Shown here: positions 1 through 11,748 of the stretch, piece by piece | Layout of the letters: the number at the start of each line of letters is the position of its first letter | Position numbering within the stretch: position 1 is the stretch's first letter | NCBI GenBank assembly: GCA_035610365.1 | Contig: CM069437.1 | Location: 57,746,093 to 57,810,092, forward strand | Direction of reading: 5' to 3' | From: Aquatica leii | Taxonomy: Eukaryota; Arthropoda; Insecta; Coleoptera; Lampyridae | Length of the DNA: 64,000 bases | The notes under the pieces: model-generated | Told to the model about the DNA's origin: nothing | The model's input: the letters and a program-made list of their open reading frames with translations, nothing else | Databases searched by the model: none | Position numbers and translations under genes: made by a program

Positions 1-50
1 CAGCAAATATATAAATTGTTAAAATAGTGTTTTCAATATTAATTGGTGTA

Positions 51-300
51 ACAGTTAGTGTGGGCTAGGTTGGCAAAAGTGGGAACATAAAGAGGAGACG
101 ATTTGTGATTGACTTATTGTTAGTTAGTTAATAGATCAACATGTAAAATTAAATTAAATTATGTTGTTGAAAACTTGTAATAGACGTTCTTACTATTCTT
201 TTTACTTAAGTTTTATGTGTTAGTTGACTAAAATCTAACTTTACAAGGGCAGCTTTTATTGTGCAGTTAAAAATTAACGGTATCGAAAATATAAGAACAT
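51..300 (+). repeat. Left LTR of the copia element
   Basis: Aligns along its length with 1732-1995: both carry a tgggctaggttggca-like start, a purine-rich stretch near aaagaggagac, the string atcaacatgtaaaatta and the string attctttttacttaag. Exact ends are uncertain because no clean TG...CA boundary survives. Confidence 0.75.
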
Positions 301-430
301 GTTATAGACACAGATATTCCAACCTCGTGCGGTAAATATTTTGTTAATAAAAACAAATGTTTCATTGGGTGGTCTAAAATATTACCTATTGTTAAGAGAT
401 GATTATACCTATTTGAGAACAACTTAATTT

Positions 431-1730
431 TTGAAAACCAAAGATGAAGGAATTATAATACAGTTACAAGAATTTATTCATAGAATACAAAAAGATACAA
501 ATCAAACAATTAAAATAATTAGGTCAGATAATAGTACTGAATTTAAAAATCAAATGGTGAAAAATCTGTTAAATAATTATGGTGTTCGACAACAATTGAC
601 CTTTCTATTTACGCCAGAAATGGTTCTGCAAAAAGGGAGAACAAAACAATTGTTGCAATAGTTAGATCTTGACTTTGTGCAGAAAACCTTGAAAAAATTT
701 TGGTGGCGGAAGTAGAAAACAAAATCGATACTTGTCAAGCTGTCGTATTAGAGAAAACTAAAGTTTTAAAGTGGTATCAGTAAAAACAAATGAAAACTTC
801 AGCCAAGCAGAAAAACAAAAGAATAAGAGTTTGAAGCAGGACAAGTTAAACAGCAAGAAGATGAATTAGATATTAGTAAAAATGCTGAAAAAGACAAGAA
901 AAACAGAAAATTAAAAGATAGAAACCAAATTAAATAACCAGTTTGTTTGGAAAATTTTCCTAAAGCTTCACTCGATGTTATGTTATAGTATAGTTATAGA
1001 GTATGATGAAGCAGTACAGAACAAGAAGTGGAAAGAAAACAAGGAAGAAGAGATTATGCCTTAAACAGAAATACAACCTAAAATTTGACAGACTTATCTA
1101 AAAGAAAGAAACCAATAAATAATGAATGGTTATTTAAACTTAAATTTAATAAATTGCACAAAGCGAGATTAGTAGCTACGAGCTGTAATCAAAAATATAA
1201 ATTGAATTACGAAGAAATTTACAGTCATGTAGCTCAAATCAAATCAATTAGACTTATACTTGAAATTGCAGCAGCATTTCAAATGAAACTTGCACACTTC
1301 CACATAAGGACTGCATTCTTGCATGGACACCTTTTCGGAAGAAATGTATATGCTCCACAAAACTGGAACATAAAATGTATAAATCTATTACAAAAGTTTG
1401 GTTTGGAACAACGGAAAATGATCACTGTGTTTTCTTTAAAAACAATAAACCTAAACTTACATTAATAATATACGTAGACGATGAATTGATTGTTTTAGAT
1501 AACGAAGATGGAATTAATAAATTACTAAAACGTTTAAAAAATAATTTTGATACGAAGCAAGAGCAAAGCCGTAACTATCTTAACATGGATATTATATAAA
1601 TAAATACTGGTAATTTGTTAGCGAAACAAGAAACACGTTAAAACTATTAGAAAGGTTTAAATGAAAGAACCAAAAACAGTTGCTACTCCAAAATTGACCA
1701 AATGTCCAGAAAACAATAATGATTGATACG
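431..1730 (+). pseudogene. Copia pol remnant (integrase core + reverse transcriptase)
   Basis: 431-661 matches the end of the copia integrase core: RSDNSTEFKN, then a degraded form of the TP-NGVAER-type block. 1085-1465 is copia RT with KARLVATSCNQKY, the YEEIYSHVA block and FHIRTAFLHGHL, equivalent to the family D-K-TAFL-NG-L motif; the first catalytic Asp is replaced (HIRTAF). 1470-1599 has the second RT motif, YVDDELIV, intact. At about 1640-1700 a further frame reads LLERFK...KEPKTVATP, the usual segment following copia RT. At least three frame changes separate the pieces and the integrase-RT linker (661-1084) is not open. It cannot make a functional polyprotein. Confidence in family is high; boundaries are approximate. 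Confidence 0.85.
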
Positions 1731-1731
1731 A

Positions 1732-1995
1732 CAGTTGATGTGGGTCAGGTTGGCAGAAACAGAAACATAAAGGGGAGACAATGTGTGATTGGTGAATTTT
1801 TAGTTAGTAAATAAATCAACATGTAAAATTAAGTTGAATTATATTGTTGTTGAAAACTTGTAAGAGACTTTTCTTCTATTCTTTTTACTTAAGTTGGTTT
1901 TATATGCTAGTTGCATATAATTTTAGTTTGCAAATGCATTTTTTATTATACAGTTACAAATTACCGGAAGAGTGAATATAAAAACGTAATCATGT
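1732..1995 (+). repeat. Right LTR of the copia element
   Basis: Direct copy of 51-300. It contains aaaggggagac, which resembles a polypurine tract; because the left copy also has it, it lies inside the duplicated unit as I delimit it. Matching fades after about 1990. Confidence 0.75.
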
Positions 1996-2087
1996 ATTAA
2001 TCTTTAAGAAATATCTCAAATATCAGAACATCTTGCGGCGCAAGTCTTTGGCGCAACCTATACAAGAGTACCCGTTAGTTACTGTTA

Positions 2088-2268
2088 GTTATCTTCAACC
2101 GTATTCATAGTCGTTTGCTGGCGAGTCGCTGGCGATTTTTTATTTGCTAGAAGAAAATTTCAATGCACAATTGCTCGTCAACAACAACGCGCAACCGTTT
2201 TACCACAAACTCTCGTGAAAAGCTGGCGATTCGCCGACGAACGGTTGGAGGTAGTCTATAGCATCTCT
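2088..2268. repeat. Short foldback (MITE-like) repeat
   Basis: Near-complementary arms: 2092-2135 reads ttcaaccgt...tcgtttgctggcgagtcgc, and 2222-2262 read on the minus strand gives ctccaaccgttcgtcggcgaatcgc. The ~180 bp unit has no coding potential and lies just beyond the copia right LTR. No target duplication could be defined. A non-autonomous DNA transposon is the likely explanation. Confidence 0.5.
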
Positions 2269-2299
2269 GGGAATACGCTGACGTTATACAGAATATATT

Positions 2300-2850
2300 G
2301 TAATTGCAAATTTTTGTAATTTGTAAAAATAAAATAGAATTTAATTTATATATGGTATATAATGCAAATATTTTACGTTTGGTAATTTACATACCCCGCA
2401 GGTAAATAAATCTATAAAGGAACTAGTATCAACAATTAAATTACTGCATATATCATGTTTAAGTAAAACAATGAAGTCTGATTTTTGTTTTTATAATTAT
2501 TTTAATATTAAATACTCTTTCCTTTTAGTTTAGAAATTTTATAACAATAATTGATACCTACAATCTGTATAAAAATTATTAAACAAAAAGTCAAAATTTG
2601 TTGCCAAATACGTTTGGTATAAAACTGTAGCGATAAAAAATTATTCTTGTTGAATAATGGATAAATCGTAATAAAACGCTTTTAGTTTTTGTAAGTAAAA
2701 AATATAAATTTTCTTAACCAATTTTAAAAATTATTTTGCAAACGACTTTTTTAGTAACACAAATCTTTTGCCGACGAGTCAAACGGGGGGAGAACGGCTC
2801 TGCAACACAAATTATGCATTGGCCTGTCGCCAGAAAAACCTCTAGTAAAA
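2300..2850. other. AT-rich intergenic stretch
   Basis: No coding region, RNA gene or repeat recognised. Confidence 0.5.
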
Positions 2851-2854
2851 GTTC

Positions 2855-3065
2855 CACCAAATCGCTGTAAAAAATCTTAAACTTAAGCGACTTTTGGGCA
2901 TAGACCGCGTCGTAATTGGACACCTAGACTTTTTAGGCTTAGTCATAGTCTTTCGTTGAGAGCCAAAATAGGAAGTAGAAATTGGCTTTTGCCGTATTGT
3001 CGTTGGTAAACCCAAACAAACTGACGTTTTGCAAGACATTGAAGCTTGCATTTTTAAAGGGGTAA
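2855..3065 (-). repeat. Diverged copy of the sequence preceding the second Penelope-like element
   Basis: Read on the minus strand this block aligns with 27475-27650 (plus): both share tcttgcaaaacgtcagtttg, then the ttttggctctcaa and acgacgc strings and an agtcgctta end. Both translate to a similar peptide (ISTSYFGSQRKTMTKPK here, SSTSCFGSQRETRIKPK there). The 27 kb copy lies directly upstream of a Penelope-like RT, so this is probably a 5' fragment of the same family. Whether it is coding or leader sequence is unknown. Confidence 0.55.
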
Positions 3066-3069
3066 ATAT

Positions 3070-4090
3070 CAATGCCAGTAAAGTTGGAACTATGCTGAAG
3101 TGCTCGACGATTTTTACGCGATAATACTGTTATTGATTTTACTACAGCTGACAGTCCTCATTATCTTTTTTTAATATGATTATACGTGTAACTGTTTACT
3201 TTTTGAGATTTACAAATTGTTGTAAAAATTTACCATTTCTTTGAATGAATTACCTTACAACTGAAGAGTTGAAACGAGTATTTAACTGTTGCATTCGTAT
3301 GTTCCAATCAATTTCCTTTGAAAAGGAAATTGAATTACTTTTTCAAGGTAAGCAAATCCATAAAACGAATAAGATATCTACACTTAACTATTCGTGTCGG
3401 TTATAAACTTTAAAATACAGTGATATCAAAACACAAAAAAATATTATTTAAACTTATAACTGTCTTCTCACAAAATTAATTGTTTCTTATGCTTATTTAG
3501 AACTTTTGCATGGAAGAGATCAATCCTTCTAAATCAAAATTTTGGATAAATAAAGATAAAGTTTTGGTTAAAACAGTAATAAAAAAAAATTGTGCCATTT
3601 ATGGAAAATTTACTAAACCTTAGAGTCAAACCTGGTCGACTTTATCTTACAAATGGTGCAGACTTTTGTTACGTGTCATTCGTATCTACACTTCGCATTT
3701 TAGTTATTTTATAAAAATTCTTACTACGTCACTGGTATGCGAATCCTACAAGTTGGTTAATTCGGATTTATTTGATATTTACGGGCAAGAGGTTGCGCCG
3801 GTGGTCACTTGTCATTTCCTGTTTTAAGGTCGCTGTGAGTAATTTAATTCTGATAGAAACCTGTCCGCTTAATAGTAAGTAACTTTTGTTTCTATTGTTA
3901 CAACTTCCTACCGGGCTGGTCGTCGTTGCTTACTGTTTTGCTTCAGGTAACTAGTGGAAAATACTCAACACACCGAACTTATAATGTTCTAATAAAAATG
4001 TAATCTACAATATAAAATTGATTAATTAATTTGAACTGTAGAATATCTTAAGCTTCGGTTTACAAAATTTATCTTCGGAAGTGCATAGGT
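3070..4090. other. AT-rich intergenic stretch
   Basis: No gene recognised. A perfect 12+12 bp palindrome with a 2 bp centre lies at 3308-3333 (tcaatttccttt / aaaggaaattga). Confidence 0.5.
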
Positions 4091-4319
4091 ATTTTATTTT
4101 TATCCATCCCAGTTCAGCTCTACAGCTTTGCTAACTGTGCACCAGGCGGCAGGATCTACAACAGAAAAGATGGCGTATAATACATGTCCAAAATACGAGA
4201 TAGTTTTAGTGTAAATAATAACACGCGCAACCAGACCAACACGTAGGGTCTTAAAACACGGCCAAAAATGATAAACAAAAGACACAAACCCGTATAAACA
4301 ATAAAAACTTACTAAATTG

Positions 4320-4443
4320 CAAACATGATGCAGATGAATAATTATGATTAGGTGATGCTGGTGAAATTGAAACGAATCCGTGTAGCAGCAAGTAGGGTTC
4401 ATAGACGCATCCGCTGTCTACCTATGTACGTCACAAAAACATA
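4320..4443 (+). repeat. Partial copy of the 4449-7101 repeat family
   Basis: 4320-4415 is the reverse complement of 6870-6972 (shared strings aattatgattaggtgatgctgg and gtgtagcagcaagtaggg). 4416-4443 (gtctacctatgtacgtcaca) is the inverted form of the terminal repeat starting at 4456, so the two abut head to head and form a hairpin with a ~15 bp loop. This looks like the end of a second, truncated element next to the full-length one. Confidence 0.6.
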
Positions 4444-4582
4444 TTACAATTGACAGTTTTTGTGACGTACATAGGTAGACAGCATAAACAAAACTTTTTT
4501 CATAACCAAACATTTTCCCACCCAGGGACGACTGAAGTCTTTATCAGACAAAACACTGTATTACAAATAAATTTAAAAGTCA

Positions 4583-5290
4583 TGGACATCTAGAGAGAAT
4601 AAATAAAACTGTACAATCGATCTCTTAAAAACCTTATTCTTGTACTGTAGTGTAACTACTCTAATTACACAATCTGCAGATGGATGCTTCTGGATAATAC
4701 GACGCAAAAATTATTTTTCTAAAGATAATCTATCCTTCTTGACCAACACAATTGTACCTAAAGGTAACTCTAATTATAAAGTATTCTATTCCATAGCACT
4801 GAATTATACCATAAATTATGTGTCATCAATTTAAAGAAAACGGAAAACCCTTTTGTGTGTCATTAATGTCTGTTTATAACACGCTTTAAATGACCTTTGA
4901 CATTTTTCACACCAGATTCCCAAAAGCCACCAAAATGGAGAGCATTAAGAAATATAAAATTTTAAGTCGTTTGATAGTTGGCTAGAAGTTTAGCAATCTT
5001 AGTGTCTATCTGAGATTTTAAATTCTAAAATGCAATATATAATTAACTCAACGCGCCTACAAAATTGGTTTTGTAATTACTGCGTATTTCTTTAGAGTGA
5101 CCACGTCGTCCAGTAAATCTGCAAAATACTTCTAAAAATTCAGCAGTAGTGAGATCTGTTGCCAACTTCATGTCAATAACCTTTGTGATTATAGACGGAA
5201 ATATACATGTATAAACCTCCCTTGTCTTTTTACAACGACTTAAACATAATTTCTTGGTAAATAGTCCAGGCAAAGTGTTAGCAGCCTTTT
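4583..5290 (-). pseudogene. BEL/Pao integrase and C-terminal pol remnant
   Basis: Minus-strand 5273-5043 matches the BEL/Pao integrase core: EVYTCIFPSIITKVIDMKL, DLTTAEFLEVFCRF, RRGHSKEI and NYKTNFVGA, equivalent to the family VY-CIF...TKA-H-EL...FL...F--RRG...DNGTNF-GA. The Asp expected before GTNF is replaced (NYKTNF). Further along, 4965-4870 reads LNALHFGGFWESGVKNVKG, the conserved block after the core. About 4780-4590 reads GTIVLVKKDRLSLE then RVVTLQYKNKVFKRSI, the usual C-terminal tail. Frameshifts separate these pieces, and RT, protease and gag are absent. Gene order and spacing agree with BEL/Pao. Not functional. Confidence 0.85.
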
Positions 5291-5659
5291 GTGTTAGTAG
5301 ATCTTGTTGGTATCAACTACGTCTAACTGAGATGTCGGTGAATGGTCGTGGTTAAAAATGCTGCAATAGAATAATAAAAGTCATTCTTTACACTGGAAAG
5401 ATCTTCGGCTTGAACACACCAAGAGTACGTCAAAACCCATTATCGAAGAAATTAGAACAAGCAAAAAAGACAATCAACTAATAAAAGTTTCAAACAATAC
5501 CAATTGCCATTATCTTGTTACAAGCGATACATAATAGTACTTTACAAGACTTAATAACAGTGAAAGCAAAAAAAATACTGCTGGTTAGATAACTCAACAC
5601 AAAATTTGAATCACCGGTAATTATTGATATCACTATAAATGTGCAAAGCAAAATTGACC

Positions 5660-5890
5660 AAATTGTTACGAGGATATTCTTGCAACTTAAATTGATAGCG
5701 ACTACCTCAGTTGCGATTAGAGATTTGGGTCGTAAGCTTCTGATGCAAAATTATAAAATAAGTTAAAAAAGCACCAAAACGATTCAAAACTAGAATGATA
5801 GACATCGTTTAAATCTATCCAACACTGACATAAAATAAATGACAAAACACAAATAACGACAAATGTATTATTTATTTTTTAATAATGAGC
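5660..5890. repeat. Dispersed repeat, second copy at ~29985
   Basis: Aligns in the same orientation with 29985-30195: both start ttgttac(a/g)ag, then share gatagcgacta-like, ttgggtcgtaagctt, aaaacgat and tgacaaaac blocks in order. It lies behind the BEL/Pao integrase fragment, so on the minus strand it could be that element's LTR ending in TAACA; that is inference. Similarity may continue patchily further right in both copies. Confidence 0.55.
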
Positions 5891-5899
5891 AAAGAAGAG

Positions 5900-6865
5900 G
5901 TTAAAAACGTAGGCAAGACCGAATTAGGTACATATATGTAACAAAAAAATGATTTTATAAATATCACATTATTAGCGTTAATACCAGTCTCCACACATAA
6001 AGTTATCGAAGTACATACAATATAACAAAATCAAGTAATACGTAATTTTGGAGTTAATCAATAATTTAATGCAAAACTAGTGACTTCACGCCCGTAGGAA
6101 ATCGCATTTAGCGTAAATCGAAACCGTAGAAACAAAAATCTGCAGTTAATTGTGATAATAGCTATATCTATGTCTCACGTATTTTACGTTTGATAAATAC
6201 ACAAATTAATGACAAGTAAGAAAAGTACTTACGGTTGTCTAATTCATGCGGATAGCAATCGGCACGCTTCAACCATTCCCTGAAATTGGAAGAAAATGAA
6301 GTAAAACTAGATATAGGATAGTATTACAATTAAATTGCTTATCGACAATCAATGAATCGTAGTCAAATGCGCCAAGCATCTGAATGGTTTTCACTATTCT
6401 AATTGCAGGTGTGCCTCCAAGGTTATTCGATCATCACATAAAGTTTAGGAAGTGGCTTAATTATTCAAGAACACTTTTTGGAACGTGCTTCTAATTATAA
6501 CCTCCAGCGGAAGGTAACGGATTAATCACGATTACGGGAAAATCAACGTACATCACAAAAATATGAGTTCATGCTTACCCCAGGAAGGCTTTCACAAAAA
6601 CAGCAACAATAATACACACATTTATAACACAGATGGTTGTAAAAATTTAAAAATAAAAACATCGCTGGGCGCTTACGTTAGACTATATATGTCATATATG
6701 TGAAGCGAAACACAGTCAACGAAAAAATAGTTTTTCAATTTTACATTTATCCTTACCGCTGCAACAAAAAGTGGGCAGTGTCAAAAAACTAACTAGTCAC
6801 TTGTTCAATTCATGGTATACCTTACAGACTTCAGAACGACGCGCGACGCTCTTCTCCATAGACGT
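5900..6865. other. Non-coding interior of the inverted-repeat unit
   Basis: No gene seen. A 41 bp stretch at about 6392-6432 resembles one at about 60520-60560. Confidence 0.4.
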
Positions 6866-7109
6866 AGTCAAGCCAGACGGATGCGTCTATAAACCCTACT
6901 TGCTGCTACACGGATTCGATTCAATTTTACCAGCATCACCTAATCATAATTAGTCATCTGCATCACGTTTTAAATTAATTTGTAATACAGTGTTTTGTCT
7001 GATAAAGACTTCAGTCGTCCCTGGGTGGGAAAATGTTTGGTTATAAAAAAAGTTTTGTTTATGCTGTCTACCTATGTACGTCACAAAAACTGTCAATTGT
7101 AGAATGTTT

Positions 7110-9430
7110 TGTTAACTATTAACAATAAAAAATACACATGTATATAATCGCAAAATGGTTTTTAATTAATGAACATTAAAGTTAAAAATTATAAGAATAG
7201 TGAGTGAATTAACTTGCGCTTATGCCTTTATCCTATTCGACTTGATTTTTATGTGTTTAAATATTTTTCTTTAATTTGGTGTTGTAAATTACTAAATACA
7301 TATAGTACATACCCATGTGACGTTTTAATTAACTTTGTAAATATTTGTTATTATATGTGTGTTTTGTTAGATCAATTTATACAGAACGTAAATATTTTCT
7401 TTTTATAAAAAGTACAAATACCAAACGCTTAATTTTGTAATACAAAACGTTGCAAACTTAACCTAATAAAACAGTAATTTTATAATTAAAGGGTAACAAA
7501 CAAGTACAAAAACCTGTTAGATCACTTGTCACGTAGTCAACCCCCAAAACCACACAAACGACGCTTGTATATTTAAATTGATGACCACTGCACTGACCCC
7601 TACTATTACAATTCACCCACACGTACAGACAAGTTCTTTATGTAATAGTCAACTGAATTTTGCTAATTAACAGATTTTTCAACAAAGTAATTAAATACTA
7701 AATCAAAATTCAACAATATTCAGTATTAAAATTTATAAACCCATAAAATTGGTAACCATAAATAATTTCTTTTGATATTAATAGCATATTGAAAGATGAT
7801 AACGTAATGTAAATTATTAACGGTTGAAACTACGCGTACTGATTAAAACATAAATTAAACTCTTTTTATACGTTCAGTTTGTGACTATTACCATAATTTA
7901 GGCGTTAATCATTTTGTAGTTTTAATATCTTTATCAAAGCCTTGTTTTGTGTACGTATAAACACAAAAGACAAAAACATCCATAAAGCAATCGCGTCGTT
8001 GAATCTCATTATACAGTAGGAAATCTATTAAAACCTGCTAAACTTTTCTGTTATTAAATGTGAAATTATCGAACTTATTTTATAGAAACCGACATTGGTT
8101 TATATAAAATTTGTTGTATTTTAAAAACTAGTGTAAATTTATTCTTGCTTTTAAATATCGACATCTTTAATAGTGTACATATTAATAGTAGCACGTTTAA
8201 CTATTTTTTATGCAATAGATAAAAAACGAATACAGATAGTTTTATATCAGTATTTTAAAAATTATATATTTATAAGTAAATTTTTATTTTTTGCTAGCTT
8301 TATTTTTGACTGATGCTTATTCATTTGAAGGGTTCATACTCTTACTTAGCAGTACATTAGCAATGTTTATTAATTAATGAAGGGAATATACAATATGCAT
8401 GTAAAATGTATATTCGCATATTCTAAAAAAAATTTATAAATTTATATGCGTTTATTAAAATTTAAATATTTTTGGAATAAAATCGTAAAAAAATTTTAAC
8501 TGTACAAATTTTTGTGTATGCAGGTAATGTTAGTATATATGTACACTCGCCTTCAACCAAAATTACCGCTTAAGATCGCACCTATTCACATTCTAATAGT
8601 ATATTTTTTTCATTAGAGGTTTGAAGCAAATAAAGCATTGTAATTTTATTACCTGCATAGTTCAATAAAATAATAAAAATTTAAGCTTAGTGATCTGTAA
8701 ATAATAATATGTACGGTACGTCAGATTGGCATTTATTTCAAATTTTAAATGTATTTAATACTTAAAATGCTTTTTTGGTTAATTGATATCTTACACAAGC
8801 TAATAATTCTAAAATTTTTATTTTTTATATCAAATATTTATATAAAGTATTGACTCCTCTAAAGCTACTATCACTAATGTTATATTCATTGCACATTTGG
8901 AATAACAATGAATAATTAATATTATCATTTTAATATTGGTCTGATTATTAAAAAATTTTTGGCTGTGCTATACCTTATTTAAAAACTATGAGGAGCGATT
9001 GCAAAAGATTCATTTACACTGCTAAAAGTCACCAGATAAATAACTAAATAATTTGAGGCGGTAAATTCGAAAGTAGTATGCTTCCATAATTTTAATAATT
9101 ACATATACGTCTAAAAAACTTTTTTGTAGTAACTAGAGTTAAAAATTAAATTGCTATAGCGCTGTCAATTCATCTTAGTAAAATTTAGAACATGATTATT
9201 CATGTAAATCATAATACAAGTAACAAAATTACACGAATCATAAAATTTTGTATTACAAATAATGAGTACTACGAACATAAATAAACACTACACTGCCCAA
9301 TCACCCAGAATAAGAAATAAAATTTTAAATACATTAAAATGTAAGCAAACACATGTAAACTATTCAATGTCTGATTCGAAACTTGAAGTCGTATCAGTAC
9401 TGTCATTATTAAATTATCGACTATTCCATT
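7110..9430. other. AT-rich intergenic stretch
   Basis: Very AT-rich; no convincing coding sequence, RNA gene or repeat recognised. Confidence 0.5.
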
Positions 9431-9880
9431 TAACTTGTTTTCCAATTGGTACTGGATACATTAGATAAAGCTTCTTGTAAAAGATTTTTTACTTCAGACA
9501 ATTTGAACGATTTATTTTTAGCTGCCGTTTCGTTCTTTACTTGAGCCCATATTAGTTCTATCGGATTTAATTCGCAATGATACGGTGGCAGTCGTAACAC
9601 TATTTGTTATCTTTCTTTGCCATTTTATAAATTGTATATAAATTATGTTGATACTTGTGTTCACGAACCATGTCCTGTACAAATGTCCTGTACAAATGCG
9701 ATATATTTAATTGTAACCAATTTTTCATATCAGTTGATTTTGCAATGCCTACAAAAAATCTAAAAGTTAAAACCTTCAATTTCGATCTTCAATAAAACGT
9801 ACCTGCTTTTTCGGAAATTTTAGATACAATAAAAACAGTTTTTGTATTTGCATCTTCACTCAGAATTTGCTTGTACTTAT
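9430..9880 (-). pseudogene. Transposase remnant with DDE_3 C-terminus (Tc1/IS630-like)
   Basis: On the minus strand 9605-9437 reads VLRLPPYHCELNPIELIWAQ followed by VKNETAAKNKSFKLSEVKNLL and ends in NWKTS and a stop. The LPPYHCxLNPIEL-W block is the hallmark of a group of arthropod DDE_3-type transposase genes, with the Glu of NPIE as the third catalytic acid. Upstream, at about 9770-9640, another frame gives NWLQLNIS...REHKYQHNLYTIYKMA, consistent with the segment preceding this block. The catalytic Asp residues further upstream were not found and the frame is broken by indels near 9610. It is a fragment, separate in sequence from the 10.4 kb transposase. Confidence 0.7.
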
Positions 9881-9889
9881 TAATGATGC

Positions 9890-10420
9890 ACTCCATAATC
9901 AAATATCGTAATACAGAATTCTTAGTTCACAGAAGAACTTTTTTAATTAAATACAAGATTGCATAAGTTTAAAACACAAAAATAGCACAGAAGTTACAAG
10001 ACGATACAAAAGCAAAATGGCGTAGTAAACAAACAACAGTATTTGCGGCTGTGTAAAAAAGGCTGCAATTTGGCCAATAGAATTGCAAGAATTAAGCGCC
10101 ATAAATTTAAATCGCTCCTTGTAGTTATTAAATGAAGTATAGTGTATGTAATAGCAAAATACTACAATATGAATACTGTGAAAATACTTCAAACAGTCAA
10201 TTAAATAAAAAACCATATCGTACTGTTCTTTTGTGCAAAACGACCTTCAGATTCTAAAATTGATGATATTATTATTTACATTTTTTGTAAAATAACGATT
10301 ACTTTAGCATATTTGTAGTAATGTCGACAAATTTAAATCATTGTTTCAACCAAACCACATTTATTTAAATATAGTATATACATATATTATAAAAAAAACG
10401 TTTATATGATAAATAAAATA
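9890..10420. other. AT-rich spacer between two transposase remnants
   Basis: No gene recognised; an open minus-strand frame at 9947-10216 has no recognisable motif and a biased composition. Confidence 0.4.
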
Positions 10421-10430
10421 CTCAAACTAA

Positions 10431-11314
10431 TTAATATTTTGTATATAAACCGTTATTTTCCAAACATTCTGTTAACCTGTGCGGCATCGAGTTAATTAAT
10501 TTTTCGCAAAAGTTCGATCCTCGGAAACGTTTCCAAACTTCATTTGCAGTTTGCACTATATTATTTAAGTTTCTGGCCGGAATGTCAAAGCAATTATTGG
10601 TCCAAGTTCTGCTCATAGTTGCCCACATGTTCTCAATGGGGTTTAAATCGGGAGATTTTGCTGGCCATTCTAAAGAAATTACGTCGTTTCTGTCCTCAAA
10701 CCACTCATTTATGATTCTGCTTTTATGAATTGGCGAATTGTGTTGGACAATAACAATTTCTTCTAATTCTTCTTCTGGATAAAATGTTCGCACACTTGGC
10801 GACAAAATTTCGTCTAACACTCGAACGTAACTTTCAGACGTAAATCTTGGTGGAGAAACTAGAACCAATTCACTCGTCCCAGCTTTGAAAATCCACTCCC
10901 AAAACTCACCAGAAATTCTTCCACTTTGTTAACTTTTACGAACATGTTCTCTAGTATCGATGAAAATACCTTTTCGTCCATAAAACTCACCGTACTCCAA
11001 TCTCTGTACAAATTATTTTGACATAATCTAATTATTGCTTGAGCATGCCTTTCTGTTAACCCAGGTTTTGTCGCAGGCTTACTTGCAAATAATCCCGTGT
11101 CGTTTAATCTGCGTCGTATCGTTGAAGCGCTGCAGTTTAAATGAACTTCTTCTCAAATTCGCGGAGCAGTTGTAAAAGGAGAATTTTGAACACACCTAAG
11201 AATATTTGCATCTTCCTCTATCGCAGTTGCTCTATTTATTCTTTTTTTTTTCGTTATAAGAAAAACTTCTCCTTCTTCATCAAACCTTCGAAGCCACCGA
11301 CGAACTTTTCGCAC
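10431..11314 (-). pseudogene. Tc1-like transposase, main part
   Basis: The 5' part (11314 to about 10990) reads RKVRRWLRRFDEEGEVF, STIRRRLNDTGLFASKPATK and SFMDEKVFS: the second helix-turn-helix and the first catalytic Asp (MDEK). The open 3' part (10868-10431, 145 residues) contains FTSESYVRVLDEIL, VIVQHNSPIHKS and WPAKSPDLNPIENMW. The family has D at the position of H in QHNSPIH, so the second catalytic residue is lost; 35 residues separate it from the Glu of NPIEN. At least one frameshift near 10880-10920 and one stop near 11155 also break the gene. An N-terminal piece lies at 11749-11830, about 430 bp further upstream. Confidence 0.85.
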
Positions 11315-11748
11315 CTGTAAATGTATTTAGTTAAGTAATTTAGTTTAATCAAATGATTCAATTATTTTAGTAAATAACGTTTTCTTAAAATAAATAAGTT
11401 ATTTTTTCTAACAAAAATACTTTAATAAAGTTCAAAGTGTGTTTCTTTTTCACTTAAAATATTTTTTTTTAAATTTATTTTAAACCCTGATTGCATATTA
11501 CCAACAGAATTTTTAAGAAAAAAACTCAAACACGACAAATTTTTAAAAACATTGATGTCGATTTTGGATTGTAATAATAGATTAACGTGTGCATAATTTT
11601 AATTAATATTATATTTTAATTTTAGTTAATGGGATAAAATGAAACTAAGAAACTTTTTGTTTAAGATTACGTAAAATATTTTTTTAAGGGTGCTTAAGAT
11701 TAAACTAAGCAACGATTCAGTCTATTTTATGTTATTACAAGCAAATAC

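Larger units (their letters stand above)
51..1995 (+). mobile_element. Decayed Ty1/copia LTR retrotransposon
   Basis: Two direct repeats of about 250 bp (51-300 and 1732-1995) flank copia-type integrase and reverse transcriptase fragments in the same orientation. The whole unit is only about 1.95 kb, far shorter than the usual 4.5-5 kb, so gag, protease and much of integrase and RNase H are missing. The LTRs have diverged from each other at many positions with small indels, so the insertion is old. Class assignment is firm from the domain order integrase then RT. Confidence 0.8.
4449..7101. mobile_element. 2.65 kb unit with ~120 bp terminal inverted repeats
   Basis: 4449-4566 and 6983-7101 are inverted copies of each other, sharing caattgacag at the tip, then gtgacgtacataggtagaca, then cccagggacgactgaagtc and tttatcagacaaaacactgt. 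Both tips can be read as flanked by TA, but this is not a convincing target duplication. The interior holds a BEL/Pao retrotransposon remnant on the minus strand and no recognisable transposase, so the unit is either a non-autonomous DNA element into which a retrotransposon inserted, or two separate copies bracketing other DNA. The presence of a neighbouring partial copy favours a real repeat family. Confidence 0.6.
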
